Positions 8,250-17,832 are shown, counted from the first letter of the stretch. The stretch: DNA of 51,090 nucleotides from CAZZNQ01 sp964655775 (GCA_964655775.1 CAZZNQ010000018.1:1-51090); one strand, 5' to 3'. The notes: generated by a model not told the origin, from the sequence alone. A program made the numbers and translations.

Positions 8250-8277
8250 ATGCTATCCGCCGGACGGTCGCCCTCAA
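8250..8277 (-). promoter_or_regulatory. Candidate promoter of the TIM-barrel epimerase gene
   Basis: On the minus strand TTGAGG (8272-8277) and TAGCAT (8250-8255) are 16 nt apart, about 31 nt upstream of the ATG at 8219. The boxes are moderate. Confidence 0.38.
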
Positions 8278-8328
8278 AGTGAAGGACACTCGCCGCCGAG
8301 TCCCCCGGCTGCGCCCAGGCACAAAGAA

Positions 8329-8357
8329 ACGGGGCGGACCGGGTCGGTCCGCCCCGT
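8329..8357 (-). terminator. Rho-independent terminator after the first pseudopilin gene
   Basis: A perfect 12-bp GC-rich stem (ACGGGGCGGACC with GGTCCGCCCCGT) has a 5-nt loop. On the minus strand it is followed by TTTCTTTG. It lies 25 nt beyond the stop of the pseudopilin gene. Confidence 0.85.
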
Positions 8358-8382
8358 TGATTCCGCACTTCAGACTACAATG

Positions 8383-9384
8383 TCATTCCCACGGCCACAG
8401 CCAACTGTTGTTATAGTCGTCGTTGTCGTTGGCGTTGTTGTACTCGCCGCCGTCCGGGCCACTCCAGGCCACGTCCAGGTTGGACGAGGAGACATCCGGA
8501 GCATCCGGGTTTCCTGCCGCCCAAGGTGTCGGGTTGACGCGCCGGTAGTTGCCCAGGTCGCAGTCTTCCTTCATGTCGTCCCAAAAGCCGGAGTCGTCGG
8601 CATATTCCCAGTTGTGGTTGTCGTTGCGATAGATGTCGAGGTCAAACGATTTTTCCGGGTTGATGCTCCGGTCGATCAACTCGTCGTTAACCGTGACGCC
8701 GTTGTGCTTGGCAACGAGGAAATCCACGTGGCTGTCGGCGTAGAGAGCGACGGCGCCGCGCCCGTGGTTCATGTAGTCACGCGCCTCGAAATCGATCTGG
8801 CTTCCGCCGGTGTCACTCGACCACTTCTCGCGGATGTAGGCGATGTCGGGGCCGTCGGCGTAGATCACGCGGTTGGAGCGAGCGTTGATGGGCACGTTAG
8901 GATCGATCAGGTAATCGGGATCGTTCCACGGGTTCATGCGGCTCTCAAATCGGTATTCGTTGGTGGCCCGGTCGTTGTCGAAGTTGATTACGTTGTCGTT
9001 CTCGTCCACCATCAGGGTCACGATTTCGTCTTCGTTGCCCGTCGCCGGACAGATGAAGAGCTCGACAGTATCGGCGTACTCGGGATAGAGCATCGCGATG
9101 GTAAGTGACGAGTCGTAACCCACCGGGTCCGTATCGTTTGGCCCGGCAAGGAAATCCAATTCCCGGGGCCAGGTCGGAAGGTCGTTGGGCCAGCGGGGCA
9201 CCATGTGACGGTGGTCGCCCTGGTACATGATGAGGAACTTGCCGACATTACTCTGATTGTTCATGCATTTCGTCTTGTATGCTTCCGCACGGGCCTTGGC
9301 CAGCGCCGGCATCAGCATACCCGCCAGAATAGCGATGATCGCTATAACAACGAGCAACTCCACCAACGTGAACGCTTTCTTCAT
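8383..9384 (-). CDS. Type II secretion-like pseudopilin with H-X9-D motif (pseudopilin 1)
   Basis: The 333-residue protein opens with MKKA|FTLVELLVV, a class III prepilin signal. Prepilin peptidase would cut after Ala4, leaving Phe1 with Glu at position 5, and a hydrophobic helix follows to about residue 30. The C-terminal part holds an H-X9-D motif (His of NHGRGAVALYADSHV), the degenerate form of the H-X9-DG signature of large pseudopilin families in Planctomycetota and relatives. The tail is very rich in Asn, Asp and Trp. The ATG at 9384 has a GGGAGGTG Shine-Dalgarno; upstream in-frame starts are worse placed. The exported substrate or surface role is unknown. It is monocistronic, with its own promoter and terminator. 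Confidence 0.9.
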   Translation of the reverse strand: MKKAFTLVELLVVIAIIAILAGMLMPALAKARAEAYKTKCMNNQSNVGKFLIMYQGDHRHMVPRWPNDLPTWPRELDFLAGPNDTDPVGYDSSLTIAMLYPEYADTVELFICPATGNEDEIVTLMVDENDNVINFDNDRATNEYRFESRMNPWNDPDYLIDPNVPINARSNRVIYADGPDIAYIREKWSSDTGGSQIDFEARDYMNHGRGAVALYADSHVDFLVAKHNGVTVNDELIDRSINPEKSFDLDIYRNDNHNWEYADDSGFWDDMKEDCDLGNYRRVNPTPWAAGNPDAPDVSSSNLDVAWSGPDGGEYNNANDNDDYNNSWLWPWE

Positions 9385-9457
9385 CGTCCACACCTCCCAG
9401 ATAACGGGAAATATAATCGATTCCTCGAATCTTGCTCTTGTCCTGCCTCAATCCTTA

Positions 9458-9485
9458 AGTATAAAGCGGGCTGCGCTTATGTCAA
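9458..9485 (-). promoter_or_regulatory. Promoter of pseudopilin 1
   Basis: On the minus strand a perfect TTGACA (9480-9485) is followed after 16 nt by TATACT (9458-9463). A T-tract (TTTTTTGC) lies just upstream of the -35 box, as at the other pseudopilin promoters in this window. Confidence 0.75.
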
Positions 9486-9805
9486 GAGCAAAAAACCTGC
9501 AGGCCGGAGCCGTACAGCAGCCGAGTAGAGGGGTCTCGCAGCCCCCAGAGGCCGCCAAAAGCCACTCAGACGGCCCCGATATGCCGCAACAATCGGTCCG
9601 CGCCGAGACCTCCCGAAAACGACTTACACCACGTTTTCGTTAACCGGACACTTGGATTTTGAGACAAAGTTGGGAGCGAAATCCGGGCCGTCGTCATGGC
9701 AACTCCCCACCGGCGCACTGCTCCGCTCGGTGCCACGGTGTCGAGAACGTGAGACTCGCCGCGCCGGTCGCCGAACTCCGGCCCGGTCGCCCGACTCCGC
9801 AGCCG

Positions 9806-9835
9806 TTGGCCGCGACAACCCTCGGATGCTATAAT
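9806..9835 (+). promoter_or_regulatory. Candidate promoter of ftsH
   Basis: A perfect TATAAT (9830-9835) lies 18 nt after TTGGCC (9806-9811), giving a leader of about 70 nt before the ATG at 9910. Confidence 0.6.
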
Positions 9836-9909
9836 GAACCTAAGCGGCGGCACGGGACGCCAGTTCCGGGTAAGCCGCTATTCTACCATACGGACGGGAG
9901 AAGCAGAAG

Positions 9910-11925
9910 ATGCCTTTACCCCCTCCCGGCAGGGGACGCGACAGACGGCCGCCGGACCCACGGCGACCCGGCGAACCGGAAGAACCGCGACCGAAGCGGT
10001 TCGGCATACCGCTGTGGTGGCTGGTCGCCGGCGTCGCCCTGATGCTGGTCATCAGTTGGATCTCAACGGGCGCGCGCTACAAGCCCGTCGATTACGGTCG
10101 GTTCCGTCAGTGGCTCACGGAAGGCAAGGTGGCCCGGGTGGTGCTGACGGCCGACAAGGTGCGTGGCGAGCTGAAACCCGGAGCCGTAGCGGAGGAGCAG
10201 CCGATCAACTTCCAGGCCGACCGCGTGCCCAACGACGAGGAACTGATCTCGCTGCTGACGGAGCAACTCGGGGGGAACTGGGACCAGGAGAAGTCGTGGT
10301 TCGATTCGCCCGTACTCTACTGGCTTCTGCCGCTGCTGTTCATCTTTGTGCTGTGGCGAATGGTGCTGGGGCGCATGAACCCGGTCAGCAGCGTGATGGA
10401 CTTCAGCCAGAGCCGAGCGAGCCTGGTCGCCCAGAAGGAGGTCGGCGTCACGTTCGACGACGTGGCCGGCATCGACGAATGCAAGCGCGAGCTTCAGGAG
10501 GTGGTCGAGTTCCTGAAGAACCCCACAAAGTTCACGCGTTTGGGCGGGCGCATCCCCAAGGGCGTGCTGCTGGTGGGGCCGCCCGGCACGGGCAAGACGC
10601 TGCTGGCCAAGGCGGTGGCAGGCGAGGCCGGGGTGACGTTCTTCAGCCTGAGCGGCTCGGACTTCGTGGAGATGTTCGTCGGCGTCGGGGCGGCGCGGGT
10701 GCGAGACCTGTTCGAGCAGGCACACAAGTCCGCCCCGTGCATGATCTTCATAGACGAGCTGGACGCCCTGGGCAAGGCGCGGGGGATGGGCCTGATGGGA
10801 GGCCACGACGAGCGCGAGCAGACCCTCAACGCCCTCCTTGTCCAGATGGACGGTTTCCAGACCCAGAAGGCCGTGATCCTTCTTGCGGCGACCAACCGCC
10901 CCGAGATGCTTGACCCGGCGCTGCTTCGCCCCGGGCGGTTCGACCGCCACGTGGTGGTGCCGCCGCCGGATCTGCACGACCGCGAGGCGATCCTGCGCGT
11001 GCACGTGGAGGCGGTGCGCATTTCCGATTCGGTGGACCTGCGCCGGCTGGCGGCGATGACGCCCGGCTTCGTCGGAGCCGATCTGGCCAACCTGGTGAAC
11101 GAGGCCACGCTGCTGGCCGCGCGCCGCGGCAAGAGCGCCGTGGAGATGAACGACTTCCAGGATTCCATCGAGCGCGTGATCGCCGGCCTGGAGAAACGCA
11201 ATCGTCTGATGAACGAGGACGAGAAGCGCATCGTCGCCCACCACGAGGCCGGCCACGCGCTGGCCGCGTGCCTGCTGCCCGGCGCCGATCCGGTGCGCAA
11301 GGTGTCCATGATTCCGCGCGGCGCCGCGGCCCTGGGCTACACCATGCAGATGCCGCTGGAGGACCGCTATCTACTGCGCAAGACGGAACTTATGGATCGG
11401 CTGGTGGTGATGCTGGGCGGACGGGCCGCGGAGGAGGTGCTGTTCGAGGAGGTGTCCACCGGGGCACAAAACGACCTGCAGAAGGCCAGCGAACTGGCCC
11501 GCGAGATGGTCACGGAGTTCGGGATGAGCGACGAGCTCGGCCCCCTCTCCTATTCGGCGCGTCACCGAACCGACAACTCCTCCGAGCTGACGCTGGGCAA
11601 GCCCTGGAGCGAACAGACGGCCAGGGAGATCGATCAGGCTATCCGCACGATCGTCGATTCGGCGCATACGAAGTGCAAGGAACTCCTGGGCCAACACAGG
11701 GAGGCGCTCGAAGATCTGGCGTCCGCGCTGATGGAGAATGAGGTCATCGAGGAGGATGAGCTCCGCAGCATCCTTGAGCCGCACGGCATAGAACTGCGTG
11801 TGCCGGAGCACCTGGGCGCGGAAGCCGGCGCCGTCGAGGACGAGCCGCGGCCGGATGCGGCGGGCTCTTCGGAGGACGTGGAGCACGACGTCGATGACCG
11901 ATCCGCAGCGGGCGCAGAGGAATAG
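9910..11925 (+). CDS. ftsH: ATP-dependent zinc metalloprotease FtsH
   Basis: The 671-residue protein is a full-length FtsH, the membrane-anchored hexameric AAA+ protease that degrades membrane and short-lived cytosolic proteins. The N-terminus is unusually rich in Pro and Arg (residues 1-34). Two membrane segments follow (about 36-54 and about 135-155), with a short periplasmic domain between them. The Walker A motif GPPGTGKT is at 223-230, a Walker B FIDELDALG follows, then the second region of homology with NRPEMLDPALLRPGRFDR. The zinc site HEAGH is at about 445-449. The C-terminus has an acidic tail. A membrane protein gene and tilS follow; tilS-ftsH proximity is common in bacteria. Confidence 0.97.
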   Translation: MPLPPPGRGRDRRPPDPRRPGEPEEPRPKRFGIPLWWLVAGVALMLVISWISTGARYKPVDYGRFRQWLTEGKVARVVLTADKVRGELKPGAVAEEQPINFQADRVPNDEELISLLTEQLGGNWDQEKSWFDSPVLYWLLPLLFIFVLWRMVLGRMNPVSSVMDFSQSRASLVAQKEVGVTFDDVAGIDECKRELQEVVEFLKNPTKFTRLGGRIPKGVLLVGPPGTGKTLLAKAVAGEAGVTFFSLSGSDFVEMFVGVGAARVRDLFEQAHKSAPCMIFIDELDALGKARGMGLMGGHDEREQTLNALLVQMDGFQTQKAVILLAATNRPEMLDPALLRPGRFDRHVVVPPPDLHDREAILRVHVEAVRISDSVDLRRLAAMTPGFVGADLANLVNEATLLAARRGKSAVEMNDFQDSIERVIAGLEKRNRLMNEDEKRIVAHHEAGHALAACLLPGADPVRKVSMIPRGAAALGYTMQMPLEDRYLLRKTELMDRLVVMLGGRAAEEVLFEEVSTGAQNDLQKASELAREMVTEFGMSDELGPLSYSARHRTDNSSELTLGKPWSEQTAREIDQAIRTIVDSAHTKCKELLGQHREALEDLASALMENEVIEEDELRSILEPHGIELRVPEHLGAEAGAVEDEPRPDAAGSSEDVEHDVDDRSAAGAEE

Positions 11926-11978
11926 GCCGAGGGCCTCACGCACCCCCACGCACGACTCCCAAGCGAGACACAACGAAC

Positions 11979-13592
11979 ATGGACCGGGAAGAAGCCCCCC
12001 AGGCGGCAAGCAAGGAACAGACGATCTCGACGGCGCGCAAGGTGCGGTTCGCCGCGCTGATATTGGTGCTGGTGGGCACGGTGGGCGCCCTGATCGGCGT
12101 TCAGATCCATCGCCGCAACAGCCTGAGAGGCACCATCGCCGACCTGCGGGCCAGCCTGGGCGAGCTGGACCTGAACGGCGCGGAACGGCTGCTGGCACGC
12201 GCCCGAGACATGGAACCAGAAAGCAACGAGGCAAACCGCTACGCCGTGCCCGTCTACTACGCGGCCAGCAGGTTGGCGCTGGCGGTCGGAGCCTTCAACT
12301 CCCTGGACGGGGCGCAGATACTCGAGGAGATGGATCAGCAGCGGCTGGCCCTGGCAGCGGACGCCGGCCGGGAACTGGGACTGAGCGAGGAGCAGGTGCG
12401 CGACCTCAAGCTGGGTGAGAGGGATGTCCTGTACCTCCAGAACGCCGGGCTGATGTGGAACCTAGCGTCGAGGGTGACAACCGGAATCACGGCGCAGTGG
12501 AAGCAGGCGTTGATCCTTCTGCGGTGGTTCGCCCACCACACGATGCCGTCCGAGGCATCCGGGCTGCCGTGGACCGCGCGCGACGTGGTCTGGCGAGGCT
12601 ACGGCACCCCGCGCCAGTTGGCGCTGACCTACGCGGAGCTTGTCCGCCAGGTGGGCGTGCAGTGCAAGGTGGCGGTTCTGCCGGACGGCGACGAGATGCG
12701 AACAGTGCTTGTAGAGGTTCACCCCAACGACTCCGAGCCGTTCCTGGTGGACCCCGCTCAGGGTGTTCCTCTGCTCCATCCGGATACGCGCCGGCTCCTG
12801 TCGGCCGCCGACCTGGCCCGAGATGCCGGCCCCTACGACCGTCTTCTCGCAATGGCGGAGATGGAGCCGGAGTTCACGGCGGCCGAGTTCGGCGCCCTCC
12901 TCTGGCAGACGCCCATACACCCCTATGCGCTCCTGAACCGGTTCGCGTTGTTCGAGCATCTGCTTATCGACCTGCCGGCGCATCCGCGCCTCTCCGCCGC
13001 TGCGAACGAGGAAGCGGTTGACCTGAGCATACCCGTCTGGCGGCAGCCGGCGCAGATGATCCTGCGCGCACCGACGCCCGAGGCGGAGGCCGCTACCGAG
13101 CGGGCATACGCCTCGTTGCTGCCCTTCAGCGACGCCCGCCTGCTCGCGATGCAGGGGCGCCACAACCTCGCCGAACGGGCCTACAGCCTTGCCGAAGAGG
13201 AACTCGCCGCCACACAGGAGCAGACTGAAGTGCCGGAAGCAGCCGCCGAGATCCGTCGTGCCATGGCCGCGCTCAGTTTCCATCGAGGCATGAACGCCCT
13301 GGACGGCGGCGCGATCGACACGGGCAGAACCCACCTGAATCGGTATCTGGAGATGGAACCCCAGGGCCGCATGGCAGGGGCCGCACGAACGGTCCTGGCC
13401 GAAGCGCTGGACTACAGGGAGGGAGGCGAAGCCGCCCGCAAGGCGTGGATGTCACTCTCGGGTCCGCGCAGGCTGTTCGGCAGACTGCGGATGGCGGGCC
13501 TGTTGCCCGTGGTCGGCGGCGCGCGGACGCCGTCGGAACCGCTCGCCGGACCGCCCGTCCAAGGCCCCGCCTCGGCACCCAAACGGCCATGA
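11979..13592 (+). CDS. Membrane-anchored protein with degenerate transglutaminase-like domain
   Basis: The 537-residue protein has one membrane segment (about 24-43) after a short cytosolic tail, so the rest is probably periplasmic. Residues about 180-262 read like a transglutaminase-like core: an RGYGTPRQLALTYAELVRQ helix, a GVQCKVAVL strand, a VEVHP strand and FLVDPAQGVP. In active members the helix carries a cysteine and the VEV strand is preceded by histidine. Here those positions are not Cys or His, and only the aspartate (VDP) remains. The C-terminal half is helical and Ala/Glu-rich, suggesting tetratricopeptide-like repeats. It follows ftsH by 53 nt, and its stop overlaps the tilS start (ATGA). 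I do not recognise a named family; the role is unknown. Confidence 0.75.
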   Translation: MDREEAPQAASKEQTISTARKVRFAALILVLVGTVGALIGVQIHRRNSLRGTIADLRASLGELDLNGAERLLARARDMEPESNEANRYAVPVYYAASRLALAVGAFNSLDGAQILEEMDQQRLALAADAGRELGLSEEQVRDLKLGERDVLYLQNAGLMWNLASRVTTGITAQWKQALILLRWFAHHTMPSEASGLPWTARDVVWRGYGTPRQLALTYAELVRQVGVQCKVAVLPDGDEMRTVLVEVHPNDSEPFLVDPAQGVPLLHPDTRRLLSAADLARDAGPYDRLLAMAEMEPEFTAAEFGALLWQTPIHPYALLNRFALFEHLLIDLPAHPRLSAAANEEAVDLSIPVWRQPAQMILRAPTPEAEAATERAYASLLPFSDARLLAMQGRHNLAERAYSLAEEELAATQEQTEVPEAAAEIRRAMAALSFHRGMNALDGGAIDTGRTHLNRYLEMEPQGRMAGAARTVLAEALDYREGGEAARKAWMSLSGPRRLFGRLRMAGLLPVVGGARTPSEPLAGPPVQGPASAPKRP

Positions 13593-15025
13593 AAGCCCTG
13601 CCCCAGCAGATTCTGGCGACCGTGCGCAGACGGGAGTTGTTCGCGCCGGATGCGCATCTCGTTCTGGCTTTCAGCGGCGGCCCGGACTCGGTGGCGCTCG
13701 CGCGTGGACTTCTCGACCTGAACGAGAACGCCGACCTGCGCGTGCGGATAACGCTCGCGCACCTGAACCACGGCATACGGGGCGCCGAATCCGACCGGGA
13801 AGAGGAATTCTGCCGGGATTTCGCCGAAGCACACGGCCTTCCCTTGTGCGTGGAGCGAACCGAACCAGCCGAGTGGAAGGAGGGGTCACTGGAAGCCGAA
13901 GCCCGTCGACGGCGCTATGACTTCCTGGGACGCTACGCCCGGGAGGCGGATGCGTGCGCGGTTGCGACCGGACACCACGCCGACGACGTGGCGGAGACGG
14001 TGCTGTTCCGCATGGTGCGGGGAGCGGGCGTTCGCGGGCTGGGCGCGATGGCGCCGGCCCGCCCGCTGGGTGACGACTACCCCGGCATCCGGCTCGTGCG
14101 ACCGATGTTTTCCATCCGCCGCGAGAGCATCCTGCGATACCTGGACCGGGAGGGGCAGGTGTACTGCCGCGACAGCTCGAACGCCGACACGTCCTACTCT
14201 CGTAATCGGATCCGGCACGTCCTGATCCCGATGCTGGAGAAGGAGTTCCCGACCTTCTCAGTCGAATCGCTCTGCGCGCTGAATGACGCCGCCATCGAGG
14301 CTACGGAGCTGACGGAAGGGGTGCTGGACGGGATGTGGCCCAATCTGTGTCAGCGCAGCGGGCCCGAGGAGGTGCTGCTGGACGCCGACGCCCTGACCGA
14401 GGCGCCGACGGCGGTCAGGAAGGCGGCCGCCGACCGCGCGCTGTCGATCCTCTGCCATGAACGCCCCGTCCCGGCGTTGCGGGCCGAGCACTACGAAGCC
14501 TTCGCAGAACTGGCGCACCAACGGGTGGGTGCCCGCACCGACTTGCCCGGGGGGGTTTTCGCGCGCAGAGAGCACGGCCTCGTCTACGTGACCCGAGGCA
14601 AGAACCAACCGGCGCGAAAGACGTGGACCCTGGAAGTGCCGGGAACGACGCGGCTCACCGAGCTACGAGTGGTCGTCAGGGCCGAAGTGCTGAGCGAAGA
14701 AGAGCTTACGCCCGAGCAGGCGGCCGAACGTGCGTTGGACAACGCCGTGTTCCTGGATCTGGACCGGATCCGCCTTCCACTGGCGGTCCGGCTGAGGCGC
14801 CCGGGGGACCGGTTCCAGCCCCTCGGAAGCGGTAAGCCGACCAAACTCAAGCGCTTTCTGATAGGCAGAAAGGTGCCGCTGCACCGCCGCCAGCGCATGC
14901 CGCTGGTGGTCGACGCGGACGGCAACATAGTATGGGTGGTAGGCTGCGAGATCTCGCAGGCCCATAGGTTGACGCCCGAGACCGGGCGGGTCCTGCACCT
15001 GGAATTCCACCCCATCGAGGAGTAA
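13589..15025 (+). CDS. tilS: tRNA(Ile)-lysidine synthase TilS
   Basis: The 478-residue protein has the N-type PP-loop SGGPDS at about 29-34, followed by LNHGIRG and a GHHADDVAETVLFRMVRGAG motif characteristic of TilS. The C-terminal part carries an RRPGDRFQPLG motif of the TilS substrate-binding domain. TilS uses ATP and lysine to convert C34 of the AUA-reading tRNA-Ile to lysidine, an essential decoding step. The start ATG at 13589 overlaps the stop of the preceding gene (ATGA), indicating translational coupling. Length matches long bacterial forms. Confidence 0.95.
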   Translation: MKALPQQILATVRRRELFAPDAHLVLAFSGGPDSVALARGLLDLNENADLRVRITLAHLNHGIRGAESDREEEFCRDFAEAHGLPLCVERTEPAEWKEGSLEAEARRRRYDFLGRYAREADACAVATGHHADDVAETVLFRMVRGAGVRGLGAMAPARPLGDDYPGIRLVRPMFSIRRESILRYLDREGQVYCRDSSNADTSYSRNRIRHVLIPMLEKEFPTFSVESLCALNDAAIEATELTEGVLDGMWPNLCQRSGPEEVLLDADALTEAPTAVRKAAADRALSILCHERPVPALRAEHYEAFAELAHQRVGARTDLPGGVFARREHGLVYVTRGKNQPARKTWTLEVPGTTRLTELRVVVRAEVLSEEELTPEQAAERALDNAVFLDLDRIRLPLAVRLRRPGDRFQPLGSGKPTKLKRFLIGRKVPLHRRQRMPLVVDADGNIVWVVGCEISQAHRLTPETGRVLHLEFHPIEE

Positions 15026-15043
15026 CGCACGGCCCTTCCATGT

Positions 15044-15072
15044 TTGCCCTGGACCCCGTGTAAAGGTACCAT
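15044..15072 (+). promoter_or_regulatory. Candidate promoter of the AsmA/rbsK/LptC-OstA operon
   Basis: TTGCCC (15044-15049) and TACCAT (15067-15072) are 17 nt apart, just upstream of the ATG at 15081. The leader would be very short, and an internal ATG at 15096 is an alternative start. Confidence 0.4.
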
Positions 15073-15080
15073 ATTCAAAC

Positions 15081-17816
15081 ATGAAGAAGCCACTTATGAG
15101 AGTGACCACGGCGGTGGCGTTGATCGTCGTCGGCGCCGCGCTCATCGCTCTGGGCATCGGCATTCGCTACGTGAGGCACGCCCTGTCCGAAGACGAGATC
15201 AGGCGCGTGCTGGTCGAAGCCGCCCGCGATGAGCTAGGCGCGGATCTGAGTATCGGCTCGGTGCGGCTGGGCTGGGACCGCGTTCTGCGCGCCGAGGACG
15301 TGGAGCTGACGTTGCGCCATCAGGAGCAACCGTTCGTCACGGCCCGCTCGCTCCGCGTCTCGGTGGACGCCCTCTCTTTGCTGAGCGGCGGTATGGGGGT
15401 CACCAGGGCCGTTCTTGTCGAACCTTACCTGCGCCTCACACACGACAAGGTGAGAGACAGGTGGAACTTCGAGGCGCTCTCCGCGTCTAAGGGAGAGGAA
15501 CCTTCCGCCCCGCCGGTGGGACTGCTCCCGGACGGAATCGTTCTGGAGAAGGCAACGATCGAGGTCACGTATGCGGAGCTTTTCGGGGACGGCCGGCCGC
15601 GCGTCTACTCCAACGTATATGTCACCGGCCGGCCCGACCAGGCCAACGGCGAGCGCTGGACCGTGGACGCGCTCTTCGCCGAAGGGCCCCTTGCGGGCCT
15701 GCGGGCGACCGGCCGAATCGACGTCGGATCGGACGAGAGTGCCGAGTTCCACGTGTCGCACCCGGCCGTGAAGGTGACCGGAGACATGTGGACGATGGTC
15801 CCATCGGGAGGAGAGGTATGGGAAGCGTTCCAGCCTGAAGGCACGTTCGGGATCGAGGGTCGAATCTACACCCGAGAGGACAAATCGGTGGCCGCCGACT
15901 TCGACGTGGACATCTGGGAGGCGAACGTGGTCCCGGAGTTCTACCCGATCCGCATGGAGAGCGTATCCGGCCCGCTCAAGGTGACCGATACGGGAGTGAC
16001 GATGCACCGGCTGACGGGAACCGTACCCGCTTCGGAGTTCGGCGCGGCCGGGCTGCCGGACGCCCGGATGACCGTGAGCGGCGATTACCGATTCGCCGAC
16101 GAAGCGGCGACGGTGAACGTTTCCGTGGCGGACGTGCCGATATGCCGCGCCAGCGTCCAGTCGATACCGGAGGTAGGTGACCGCATCTGGAGTGAGCTTC
16201 GACCGGTGGGAGTGGGCTCGGTGGCGCTTACGCTTCGGCAGGCTTCCGCGGAAGACGAGATCGAGTTCGCCGCATCCGCACGCTTCGAGGACGCCTCGCT
16301 CCGACCGCAGGCGCTCCCGGCCCCGCTTGAGCACGTGTCCGGGAGCCTGACGGCGGACGCGCGCAGCATACGCCTCTCCGACCTGCGGGGTATCCTTCTG
16401 CAGCCGGAAGCCGGCTCCTCGGCGCCCTTCGAGGGGTACGGCATAGTGGACCTGGAGGGCCCGGACACCGCCCTGCACGTGCGGATCAAGAACCTGCAGA
16501 CCACGGAGGAGCTCATCAAGTCCATCCCCGAAGTGGGAGAGCGGGTCTGGGAGTTTCTCCAACCCGAAGTTCTGGTGGACGCCGACGTGGTGCTCGGAGA
16601 CCTCACCGACTTCGATGCGTCGCCGCCCATGATCAGCTTGACGGTCCGCGGCGGCCGTGCCCGCCCCCGTGACTTCGGTCTGATTCTCACCAACGTTGCC
16701 GGGCGCGTAACCGTAAGGGGCACCCGCGTGTTCATCGAAAACATGCTGCTGGCGCCGGAAGTGCCGGCGGACACGGGAGCATTCCAGGGCGCCGCCGGCA
16801 ATATCGAGGTAAGTGGACCTTTCGACTTGGAGACCGGCGCCCTGGACATGCACGTGCACGCCCGTGACCTGCTCCTGACGGAGGAATTGGTGAGAGCCAT
16901 CCCCGAATGGGGCGAAGAACTGTGGGCCGGCGGCCAGCCGCGCGGATACGTCTCCGTGGACGGACGGCTCTGGAGAAGGTCCGAGCAGGACGCCCCGCAC
17001 TATCTGGTGGACCTCTCCATGCGCGACGCGTCCTTCCAGCTCCGGCAGGTACCCATACCCATCACGTCGGTTGCCGGACAGGTGCTGCTTCGCGACGGGC
17101 AGATAATCAGCAACGACTTCGCCGGTATCACGTGCGGCGGCCGGATCGTCGGCAGGTTTCTGCTGCGGTTCAGCGAGGATTTCGAATACCCGTCCTATGC
17201 GGCCACGTTTGACTACAAGATGCTTGAGCTCGCGGACCTTCTGGCAAGGCTCGCCCCGGGCAGCGCCGACGTGTCCGGCAAGTTGAGCGGCACGGTGATG
17301 GTGGGCGGCTTCCTGAACAACCCCGCCAGCCTATCGGCCAAGGGCCAGGTGACGTTGAGCGAAGGCCGGCTCTGGAAGAACCCCCTGCTCGTGCGCCTGC
17401 TGAGCATATTGCACCTGGCGATACCGGCCGGCCGCGAGTCACCGATGCAAGGCACCGCCGACTACCGAATAGCCAGCCGGCAGATACTCGTGCAGGAATT
17501 CGACCTGACCGGCGGGGGCCTGAATGCCTCCGGTTACGGAACGGTCGGTTTCGACGGCACCCTCGCCCTGAGCCTGGTCGCCGTCGGCGCGCCCGACAGC
17601 CGGGGTATACCCATCGTCAGTTCCGTCGTCAGTTGGATCGCCAGCACCGTCGAGAGGCAGCTTGTCCGGGTCGACGTAACCGGCACACTCAGCGAGCCGC
17701 AATTCTCCTCGCAGTTGCTGAGCAAGTTGACTTACCCGCTTACGAGCCTCCGCGGCATTCTCACAGCCCCGGTTCGCATGGTCGTGCCGGGCATGAGCGG
17801 CAGGAAAGAGGAATAG
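15081..17816 (+). CDS. AsmA/DUF3971-like envelope protein with four ~120-residue repeats
   Basis: The 911-residue protein has an N-terminal membrane anchor (about residues 9-31) and a long beta-rich periplasmic body. It resembles AsmA-like proteins (AsmA, TamB, YhdP group), thought to bridge the periplasm and move phospholipids or help outer-membrane assembly. A motif of the form IPEVGxxxWxxLQPxG recurs at about residues 238, 361, 481 and 606, spacing 120-125, so the middle is built from four modules. The C-terminal region has an LSGTVMVGGFLNNPASLSAKGQVTLSEG-like stretch typical of the AsmA C-terminal domain. The ribokinase gene follows after 16 nt, then an LptC/OstA-like gene, in keeping with an envelope operon. 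Confidence 0.8.
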   Translation: MKKPLMRVTTAVALIVVGAALIALGIGIRYVRHALSEDEIRRVLVEAARDELGADLSIGSVRLGWDRVLRAEDVELTLRHQEQPFVTARSLRVSVDALSLLSGGMGVTRAVLVEPYLRLTHDKVRDRWNFEALSASKGEEPSAPPVGLLPDGIVLEKATIEVTYAELFGDGRPRVYSNVYVTGRPDQANGERWTVDALFAEGPLAGLRATGRIDVGSDESAEFHVSHPAVKVTGDMWTMVPSGGEVWEAFQPEGTFGIEGRIYTREDKSVAADFDVDIWEANVVPEFYPIRMESVSGPLKVTDTGVTMHRLTGTVPASEFGAAGLPDARMTVSGDYRFADEAATVNVSVADVPICRASVQSIPEVGDRIWSELRPVGVGSVALTLRQASAEDEIEFAASARFEDASLRPQALPAPLEHVSGSLTADARSIRLSDLRGILLQPEAGSSAPFEGYGIVDLEGPDTALHVRIKNLQTTEELIKSIPEVGERVWEFLQPEVLVDADVVLGDLTDFDASPPMISLTVRGGRARPRDFGLILTNVAGRVTVRGTRVFIENMLLAPEVPADTGAFQGAAGNIEVSGPFDLETGALDMHVHARDLLLTEELVRAIPEWGEELWAGGQPRGYVSVDGRLWRRSEQDAPHYLVDLSMRDASFQLRQVPIPITSVAGQVLLRDGQIISNDFAGITCGGRIVGRFLLRFSEDFEYPSYAATFDYKMLELADLLARLAPGSADVSGKLSGTVMVGGFLNNPASLSAKGQVTLSEGRLWKNPLLVRLLSILHLAIPAGRESPMQGTADYRIASRQILVQEFDLTGGGLNASGYGTVGFDGTLALSLVAVGAPDSRGIPIVSSVVSWIASTVERQLVRVDVTGTLSEPQFSSQLLSKLTYPLTSLRGILTAPVRMVVPGMSGRKEE

Positions 17817-17832
17817 GGAGAGCGACCGTCCA

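Larger units (their letters stand above)
9385..9909. other. Divergent intergenic region between pseudopilin 1 and ftsH
   Basis: This 525-nt stretch holds the minus-strand pseudopilin promoter (9458-9485) and the plus-strand ftsH promoter (9806-9835). I see no convincing gene between them; short open frames lack ribosome sites and family similarity. Confidence 0.6.
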
